Origin: an uncultured Chitinophagaceae bacterium
GTDB taxonomy: Bacteria; Bacteroidota; Bacteroidia; Chitinophagales; Chitinophagaceae
Assembly (NCBI GenBank): GCA_934502905.1
Contig: CAKSVK010000176.1
Span: forward strand, 1-7,412
Length of the DNA: 7,412 nucleotides
Reading direction: 5' to 3'
Position numbers and translations under genes: made by a program. The notes below the pieces were generated by a model that made no database searches, was not told the origin of the DNA, and was given only the letters and a program-made list of their open reading frames with translations. Shown one piece after another: positions 7,377 through 7,412 of this stretch. Each line of letters begins with the position of its first letter. Within the stretch, counting starts at the first letter, position 1.

Positions 7377-7412
7377 AGACTGGTTTAGTTATAGGGATGT
7401 CGTCAGTTAAAA
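7377..7412 (-). other. Leader of the coiled-coil/barrel gene, cut by window edge
   Basis: Only 36 bases upstream of the first ATG are present. I see no purine-rich ribosome binding site and no clear TTTG / TAnnTTTG promoter pair. The operon promoter, if it begins with this gene, would lie partly or wholly beyond the right edge. Confidence 0.4.

Overview
The window looks like chromosomal DNA from a Bacteroidota bacterium, most likely of the Chitinophagaceae type (Chitinophaga/Niastella-like). This rests on the protein families (DUF6443/RHS proteins, DUF5977, a DUF11-like adhesin repeat), the absence of Shine-Dalgarno sequences and AT-rich gene junctions. The genus is an inference. All genes lie on the minus strand, so the locus reads from right to left.

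Layout in transcription order: (1) 7376-5853 encodes a 507-residue exported protein with a long alpha-helical coiled-coil body and a C-terminal region that looks like a small outer-membrane beta-barrel. (2) After 50 bases, 5802-1858 encodes a 1314-residue exported giant. It has an SpvB/TcB-like N-terminal signature, an RHS/YD-type body, an internal jelly-roll-like domain, a YD-repeat pair, a DUF5977 domain and a beta-rich tail. (3) After 30 bases, 1827-1 encodes the first 609 residues of a second RHS-type protein: signal peptide, DUF11-like domain, DUF6443 domain and the start of the YD-repeat region. It is open in one frame to the window edge, so it has no stop codon here and is easily missed.

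The tight same-strand spacing suggests one operon. All three products carry export signals, so the locus looks like a cell-surface or secreted RHS system. My working inference is that the beta-barrel/coiled-coil protein serves as envelope partner or anchor, while the two RHS proteins form or decorate a secreted shell. This resembles the split of TcB and TcC in Tc toxins, with any variable or toxic tip encoded beyond the left edge. Only the family membership and gene order are seen directly; the cooperation is hypothetical.

No RNA genes, insertion sequences, CRISPR arrays or convincing terminators were found. Coding density is close to complete, and no gene-free stretch exceeds 50 bases.
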